Assembly (NCBI RefSeq): GCF_021044585.1
Contig: NZ_CP087998.1
Span: 2,294,001 to 2,358,000, forward strand
Source: Sulfurimonas sp. HSL-3221
GTDB taxonomy: Bacteria; Campylobacterota; Campylobacteria; Campylobacterales; Sulfurimonadaceae
Direction: 5' to 3'
Length of the DNA stretch: 64,000 nt
Part shown: positions 59,101 through 64,000 of the stretch, in pieces
How the letters are laid out: each line of letters opens with the position of its first letter
Numbering within the stretch: position 1 is the stretch's first letter
Made by a program: the position numbers and the translations under genes
The notes under the pieces: model-generated
Database searches by the model: none
The model's input: only the letters and a program-made list of their open reading frames with translations
Told to the model about the DNA's origin: nothing

Positions 59101-59868
59101 TTATGCTCCTTGGGGTAATGATAAGATTTCCGCTTTGCCGCCGATGACAGCAACCGTATGTTCGTAATGCGATCCGCGCAGGCCGTCGCTGCTGACAACG
59201 TCCCAGCCGTTTTCCAGGATCACCGCCTTGGCTTCTTTCTGGCAGATCATCGGCTCGATGCAGAACACCATGCCGTTCTTGATCTTCGGACCCGCCTTGG
59301 GGTTCGAACCTTCCAGATAGTTCGGGATCTCCGGCTCCTCATGGGGACGCTTGCCGATACCGTGGCCGCAGAACCCGCGCAGCGGCACGAAGCCGCGCTC
59401 GAGAATGAACTGCTCTATGGCCATGGAGAGCTCTTTGAACCGCATCCCCTCTTCAATGATATCGATGGCGTAGTAGAGCGAATCTTTGGCACAAGCGATC
59501 AACGCGTTGTCCTGCTCGGTCACCGTTCCGACCGGGACGGTAATGGCCGAATCGCCGTAATAGCCTTCGAGTTCCGTCCCGATGTCATAACCGATGATAT
59601 CGCCTTCTTGCAGACGGTAATCATTGGGAATGCCGTGGATGATAACTTCATTGAGAGAGGTACAGACAGCATTGGGAAATCCGTAGAGCCCTTTGAAAGA
59701 GGGACGCGCACCGTGGCTGCGGATGTAATCCTCGGCCATGGCGTCGAGCTCTTTGAGGCTCAACCCCGGACGGGTCTCTTTACGGAGAAGGTCAAGGGTA
59801 CCGCCGACGATAGCGTTGGCGGCACGGAGTTTTTCGATTTCTTCAGGTTTGCGCAGCGCGATGGCCAT
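59101..59868 (-). CDS. map: Methionine aminopeptidase, type I
   Basis: The 255-residue enzyme removes N-terminal Met. It shows GYDIGTELEGYYGDSAITVPVG (metal Asp residues), GFCGHGIGKRPHEEPEIPN with metal His, and the C-terminal EHTVAVIGGKAEIL. It is placed between secY and infA as usual for this group; the infA ATG follows the map stop by one codon or less. Confidence 0.96.
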   Translation of the reverse strand: MAIALRKPEEIEKLRAANAIVGGTLDLLRKETRPGLSLKELDAMAEDYIRSHGARPSFKGLYGFPNAVCTSLNEVIIHGIPNDYRLQEGDIIGYDIGTELEGYYGDSAITVPVGTVTEQDNALIACAKDSLYYAIDIIEEGMRFKELSMAIEQFILERGFVPLRGFCGHGIGKRPHEEPEIPNYLEGSNPKAGPKIKNGMVFCIEPMICQKEAKAVILENGWDVVSSDGLRGSHYEHTVAVIGGKAEILSLPQGA

Positions 59869-59873
59869 GGGAG

Positions 59874-61136
59874 TTACAGACCGACCGCGCTGAGGGTTTC
59901 GTACTTGCTCATGTAGATCTGCGCTTCGATCTTGCGCATCGTATCAAGAGCAACCTGGACGACGATAAGTACGGCCGTACCGCCGAAGTAGAACGGTACA
60001 CCCATCCCCTTGACGATGATCCACGGCAGTGTCGCAACCAGGCCGAGGTAGATCGCCCCTGTAAACGTCAGGCGGGATGCCGTTTCGTTCAGGAACTCCT
60101 TCGTTGCTTCACCCGGGCGTACACCCGGGATGAAACCGCCCTGGCGCTTGAGGTTATCGGAGATATCCTTCGCGTTGAAGACGATCGACGCATAGAAATA
60201 CGCGAAGAAGACAACGAACAGGAAGGTCAGGAAGTTAAAGAAGTAGCCGCTCGGATTGAGCAGGTCCGCTACCGCCTGAACATACGGGTTCGTACTGCTG
60301 GAGAGTACCGTCATCGGGAACATCAGGATCGCCGAAGCGAAGATGACCGGGATGACGCCCGAAAGGTTGACCTTGATCGGGATGTAGTTCATCACGCGCT
60401 TGTTCTGGTTCGCCATCATCGTTTTCTTGGCATACGTCACCGGGATGCGGCGTTCGCCGAGTTCCACGTAGATGATGATACCGACGGTGACGAGGATCAG
60501 CAGCAGGATCGCAATAACCGTGATGAAGCTGATCGCACCCGTATTGAGCATCGTGACCGTCTGACCGATCGCAGAGGGGATCGCAGAGACGATCCCGGCG
60601 AAGATGATCAGAGAGATACCGTTGCCGACGCCGCTTTGCGTAATCTGCTCACCGATCCACATCAACAGCATTGTACCGGCGAGCATGGAGATCGCCGCGA
60701 CCATGACAAAAGTGCCGTGGTCCATCAGGATCGCGCTGCTGCCGTCTTTTCCTGTCATGCTCTGCAGACCGATGCTGACGCCGACCGCCTGTACGAGGGT
60801 AATGGCAATCGTGGAGTAGCGGATAATCTGCATATATTTGACCATGCCGTCGCGCTCTTTTTTCATCTGTCCGAGGTTCGGGAAGGTCGCTGCAAGCAAT
60901 TCCATAATGATCGACGCGGTAATGTAAGGCATGATACCGAGTGAAATAATGGAGAGGCGTTCGACGGCGTTTCCGCTGAACATGTTAAACAGGCCGAGAG
61001 CATCGGAGGAGTGTGAATCGAAGAAAGAGGCGATGACGGCAGTGTCTACGCCCGGTACCGGCACGTAGGCCAGTAGCCGGTAGAGGAACAGAAACCCGAT
61101 CGTAATGAGGATCTTGTTGATGAGCTGCTGGTTCAT
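59874..61136 (-). CDS. secY: Protein translocase subunit SecY
   Basis: The 420-residue protein has ten membrane helices with LYRLLAYVPVPGVDTAVI, GIMPYITASIIMELL, TQSGVGNGISLIIFAGI and GGFIPGVRPGEATKEFL. It forms the Sec channel. Its ATG and the rplO stop share one base. Confidence 0.98.
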   Translation of the reverse strand: MNQQLINKILITIGFLFLYRLLAYVPVPGVDTAVIASFFDSHSSDALGLFNMFSGNAVERLSIISLGIMPYITASIIMELLAATFPNLGQMKKERDGMVKYMQIIRYSTIAITLVQAVGVSIGLQSMTGKDGSSAILMDHGTFVMVAAISMLAGTMLLMWIGEQITQSGVGNGISLIIFAGIVSAIPSAIGQTVTMLNTGAISFITVIAILLLILVTVGIIIYVELGERRIPVTYAKKTMMANQNKRVMNYIPIKVNLSGVIPVIFASAILMFPMTVLSSSTNPYVQAVADLLNPSGYFFNFLTFLFVVFFAYFYASIVFNAKDISDNLKRQGGFIPGVRPGEATKEFLNETASRLTFTGAIYLGLVATLPWIIVKGMGVPFYFGGTAVLIVVQVALDTMRKIEAQIYMSKYETLSAVGL

Positions 61137-61534
61137 TACTTGCCGGTTGTTGTAACGTTTTCGTCTTTGATCTTGGAAGCGAGGTCTTTCGCAGATGCGC
61201 CGACCAGTTTGACCTTAGTCACGGCCTTGCTCATCTTGTGAACACCGCGGATCGCTTCGACTGTGATCTCGTCGAGTGCCGCAACCGCTTTCATGCGGTC
61301 GACGTTGATAACGTACGGTTTAACAACACGTGACGTGAACCCGATCTTCGGCAGACGGCGTGCCAGCGGCTGCTGACCACCCTCGAAGTTACGCTTTGCA
61401 TTGTAACCTGAACGTGCCTTCTGACCTTTGTTACCTTTACCTGCGGTTTTACCGTTACCGCTACCCTGACCGCGGCCCAGACGCTTCGTAGAATGCGTGG
61501 AGCCAGCGGACGGTGTCAAGTTTTCGAGTGCCAT
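61136..61534 (-). CDS. rplO: Ribosomal protein L15
   Basis: The 132-residue protein starts [22 protein letters not shown] and has [19 protein letters not shown] and [11 protein letters not shown]. It is between rpsE and secY as expected. The end of the spc operon keeps standard order here. Confidence 0.97.
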   Translation of the reverse strand: MALENLTPSAGSTHSTKRLGRGQGSGNGKTAGKGNKGQKARSGYNAKRNFEGGQQPLARRLPKIGFTSRVVKPYVINVDRMKAVAALDEITVEAIRGVHKMSKAVTKVKLVGASAKDLASKIKDENVTTTGK

Positions 61535-61538
61535 ATGC

Positions 61539-61982
61539 TTATCCTTTCATACGCGCAAGCGCTTCGATCGTCGCGCGGACAACCGAATTCGGATTGTTCG
61601 AACCGATGGATTTCGTCAGGATGTCCTGGATACCCGCGAGTTCGAGAACCGGACGCATCGCACCACCGGCGATAACACCGGTACCTTCGGAGGCCGGTTT
61701 CATCAGGATGCGGCTTGCGTTGAACTTGTGCTCGATATCGTGCGCAATTGTAGTCCCTTTAATCTTAACATCCGTCAAGTTTTTGAACGCTTCGTCTACC
61801 GCTTTGCGGATTGCGTCGGGAACCTCTTTGGCTTTGCCGTAACCGAAACCGACGATGCCGTTCTTGTTACCGACGACGACCAGCGCAGTGAAACGGAAAC
61901 GACGACCACCTTTGACAACTTTTGTGACCCGACCGATGTGTACGATCGATTCTTCGAATTCTTCTCTGTTGACAGTTTTCAT
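61539..61982 (-). CDS. rpsE: Ribosomal protein S5
   Basis: The 147-residue protein shows [43 protein letters not shown] and the C-terminal region [25 protein letters not shown]. Length is short for the family but complete. The ATG lies 10 nt after the rplR stop. Confidence 0.97.
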   Translation of the reverse strand: MKTVNREEFEESIVHIGRVTKVVKGGRRFRFTALVVVGNKNGIVGFGYGKAKEVPDAIRKAVDEAFKNLTDVKIKGTTIAHDIEHKFNASRILMKPASEGTGVIAGGAMRPVLELAGIQDILTKSIGSNNPNSVVRATIEALARMKG

Positions 61983-61992
61983 CGATCAGTCC

Positions 61993-62349
61993 TTAAAACT
62001 TAATTTCGTTCGCGCGAAGTGCATCGGCAAATGCCGCAACGACGCCGTGGTAGACGTAACCGTTACGGTCAAAGAAGATCTCACTGACGCCAGCTGCTTT
62101 GAGCTTGCCTGCGAAATCTGCTGCCAGTGCAGCCGCACCCTCTTTGTTCGCTTTCGCACCCAGCGGCTTCGTGTTGGAAGCTGCCAGTGTGACCGCGCTC
62201 GCGTCGTCGATTGCCTGGACGCTGAGGTAGCGGTTAGAGCGGAAGATGCTAACGCGCGGCTTCGCTGCCGTACCGTTGATGTTTGCACGGATGCGGCGCT
62301 TGCGCTGAACACGTTTTGAAACTTTTGCTTTCAATACTTTTGCATTCAT
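61993..62349 (-). CDS. rplR: Ribosomal protein L18
   Basis: The 118-residue 5S rRNA-binding protein has [34 protein letters not shown] and the C-terminal [21 protein letters not shown]. It is between rplF and rpsE. Confidence 0.97.
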   Translation of the reverse strand: MNAKVLKAKVSKRVQRKRRIRANINGTAAKPRVSIFRSNRYLSVQAIDDASAVTLAASNTKPLGAKANKEGAAALAADFAGKLKAAGVSEIFFDRNGYVYHGVVAAFADALRANEIKF

Positions 62350-62360
62350 CTGCTCACCCC

Positions 62361-62897
62361 TTATTTCTTAGCTGTTTTACCGGCTTTGCGGACAATATGT
62401 TCTTCAACATATTTGACACCTTTGCCTTTGTAAGGCTCCGGCGGACGGAAAGCGCGGATCTCGGCAGCCATCTGGCCGAGTTGCTGGTTGTCAACACCCT
62501 TGAGTGTGATAACGTTCTTGTCGACAGAAACGTCAACACCCGCAGGGATGTCGTAGTTGATGTCGTGGGAGAAGCCGAGCTGCATGTTCAGGACTTTGCC
62601 CTGGACCGCGGCGCGGTAACCGACACCGTTGATCTCGAGCTTGCGTTCGAAACCTTCAGTGAGGCCCTTGACGATGTTCGCGGCGAGGGCACGGTATGTC
62701 CCCCAGAATGCGCGGTGCTCGCGTGCATCGGATTTGGATGCAAACGTCAGGGTGTTGCCTTCGATCGTGAAGTCAACGTTGCCTTTCGTGTCGAGGGTAC
62801 GCGTGTTGTTGCCTTTTTTGAAAGTGATAACTTCACCGTCAGCCGTTACGTTCACATCGGCCGGGAATGCGACCGGAGCTTTACCAATACGTGACAT
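62361..62897 (-). CDS. rplF: Ribosomal protein L6
   Basis: The 178-residue protein starts [17 protein letters not shown] and ends with [24 protein letters not shown], the conserved L6 end. It lies between rpsH and rplR. Confidence 0.98.
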   Translation of the reverse strand: MSRIGKAPVAFPADVNVTADGEVITFKKGNNTRTLDTKGNVDFTIEGNTLTFASKSDAREHRAFWGTYRALAANIVKGLTEGFERKLEINGVGYRAAVQGKVLNMQLGFSHDINYDIPAGVDVSVDKNVITLKGVDNQQLGQMAAEIRAFRPPEPYKGKGVKYVEEHIVRKAGKTAKK

Positions 62898-62908
62898 GCG
62901 TTATCTCC

Positions 62909-63304
62909 TTACCAAACTGTACAAAGTACTTCACCGCCGACGCCGAGCTCGTAAGCTTTATCGTTCGGGATGACACCTTTGGAAGTACTGACGATGATCG
63001 TACCGTAGCCGTTTTTGAAACGCTTGATATCGTCACGGCCCTTGTACACGCGGCGTCCCGGTTTGGAAACGCGCTTCATCTCGTTGATGACGGTTTTACC
63101 CGCTTCATCATACTTCAACACAACGTTGATGCTCTTCTTGTTGCCGTCTTCGACAACGTTAAAGCTATCAATGTAACCCTTCTCTGCGAGAATACCAACG
63201 ACTGCTTCGACGGACTTGGAGTGCATCAGCGTTGTCACGTCGAGGCGACGCATTGCTGCATTCCGGATACGGGTCAAAGAGTCTGCAATAAGATCATTTA
63301 CCAT
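62909..63304 (-). CDS. rpsH: Ribosomal protein S8
   Basis: The 131-residue protein has [18 protein letters not shown] and the end [29 protein letters not shown]8 is a known repressor of the spc operon in E. coli. Order is rpsN-rpsH-rplF. Confidence 0.98.
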   Translation of the reverse strand: MVNDLIADSLTRIRNAAMRRLDVTTLMHSKSVEAVVGILAEKGYIDSFNVVEDGNKKSINVVLKYDEAGKTVINEMKRVSKPGRRVYKGRDDIKRFKNGYGTIIVSTSKGVIPNDKAYELGVGGEVLCTVW

Positions 63305-63340
63305 TTTATTTTTCCTTGCTAACAGTCAGGAGTTTCAAGC

Positions 63341-63526
63341 TTACCAGCTTGACTTTCTGACGCCTGGGATCAATCCCTCATTTGCCATTTTTCTGAAGCA
63401 AACACGACAAATACCGAAGTCACGGAGCACAGAGTGCGGGCGGCCGCAGATCTGGCAACGTGTATAAGCACGAACCGCGAATTTCGGTTTGCGCTGCTGT
63501 TTTGCGATCATGGACTTCTTAGCCAT
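63341..63526 (-). CDS. rpsN: Ribosomal protein S14 (zinc type)
   Basis: The 61-residue protein has the zinc-binding CQICGRPH and CRVC motifs, so it is the short S14Z form. The ATG overlaps the rplE stop by one base. Confidence 0.97.
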   Translation of the reverse strand: MAKKSMIAKQQRKPKFAVRAYTRCQICGRPHSVLRDFGICRVCFRKMANEGLIPGVRKSSW

Positions 63527-64000
63527 TACTCTCTTCCTTTCGCGAACGGCATACCCATTGCTTCGAGCAGGGTAAATGCCTCTTTGTCACTCTGCGTCGT
63601 TGTGACGATCGTGATGTTCATCCCGTGGATCTGCATGATGGAATCATAGTTGACTTCCGGGAAGATCAGCTGCTCGTTCAGACCGAAGTTGTAGTTACCG
63701 CGACCGTCGAAACCGTTGCGCGGGATACCACGGAAGTCTTTCACGCGCGGCAGAGCGACAGCGATCAGTTTGTCCAGGAAGGTGTACATGTTCTCACCGC
63801 GCAGGGTGACTTTGACACCGACCGGCATCCCTTCGCGGACTTTGAAGCCTGCAACGGATTTACGAGCATCGACGACAGTCGCATGCTGACCGGCGATCAG
63901 GCTGATCGTGTCCTGGATGTTCTGGATCAGTTTGTTGTCTTTCATCGCGAAGCCGGTACCGACAGAGATGATGATCTTCTCGACCGCAGGGATCTGCATC
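63526..64000 (-). CDS. rplE: Ribosomal protein L5 (partial)
   Basis: The open frame gives about 157 C-terminal residues, from [16 protein letters not shown] to the stop; the usual protein has about 180, so the true N-terminus lies beyond the right edge. Motifs [28 protein letters not shown] and [19 protein letters not shown] are those of L5. Confidence 0.96.
   Translation of the reverse strand, partial: MQIPAVEKIIISVGTGFAMKDNKLIQNIQDTISLIAGQHATVVDARKSVAGFKVREGMPVGVKVTLRGENMYTFLDKLIAVALPRVKDFRGIPRNGFDGRGNYNFGLNEQLIFPEVNYDSIMQIHGMNITIVTTTQSDKEAFTLLEAMGMPFAKGRE

Overview
The window reads as a GC-rich bacterial chromosome segment. It is most consistent with a Campylobacterota genome of the Sulfurimonas type. 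This is inferred from gene content and order (fused HisIE, FMN-binding glutamate synthase, RodZ-like gene beside rlmB, secY-map-infA order, many c-type cytochromes, molybdoenzymes) and was not tested by phylogeny. Most genes are housekeeping genes, and nearly all sequence is coding.

Layout. 1-31 kb holds a molybdenum hydroxylase cut by the left edge, ilvE, an SPFH protein, hisIE, purF, dapB, trxB, trxA, a Cys-type formate dehydrogenase with yraN, a homoserine dehydrogenase/aminotransferase pair, rlmB, rsmI, rpmE, rsmE, moeA, nhaA, a 7TMR-DISM histidine kinase, an operon ferredoxin-panD-ybaB-ispA-tkt, and two envelope genes. 30-36 kb holds murE, a TPR gene, a NifU-domain gene, an aldo/keto reductase, an FMN glutamate synthase and a DoxX gene. 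37.9-40.8 kb is the alpha ribosomal operon (rpmJ-rpsM-rpsK-rpsD-rpoA-rplQ). 58.9-64 kb is the end of the spc operon (rplE to infA). These two are normally contiguous; here about 18 kb of accessory DNA separates infA from rpmJ.

The accessory DNA is the most interesting part. It holds two of three paralogous nine-heme c-type cytochromes (the third lies just beyond rplQ), an RDD-ankyrin membrane protein, and a regulatory set (OmpR/PhoB-type response regulator, histidine kinase, PstS-like periplasmic protein, porin-like protein). All three cytochrome genes have a CTTCAT-N5-CTTCAT-like box exactly 10 nt upstream of a -10 hexamer, the geometry of a PhoB-type activator site. I propose an anion- or redox-responsive multiheme cytochrome regulon.

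The same interval holds an AT-rich island (about 52.6-54.7 kb) with unrecognised genes, a lipoprotein gene that changes base composition partway along, and a decayed REP-associated tyrosine transposase between two 31-bp inverted REP copies, one of which has truncated a gene. It ends with a globin-coupled diguanylate cyclase, a 2OG-Fe(II) oxygenase and tRNA-Pro(GGG). No CRISPR array, intact insertion sequence or rRNA gene was seen.
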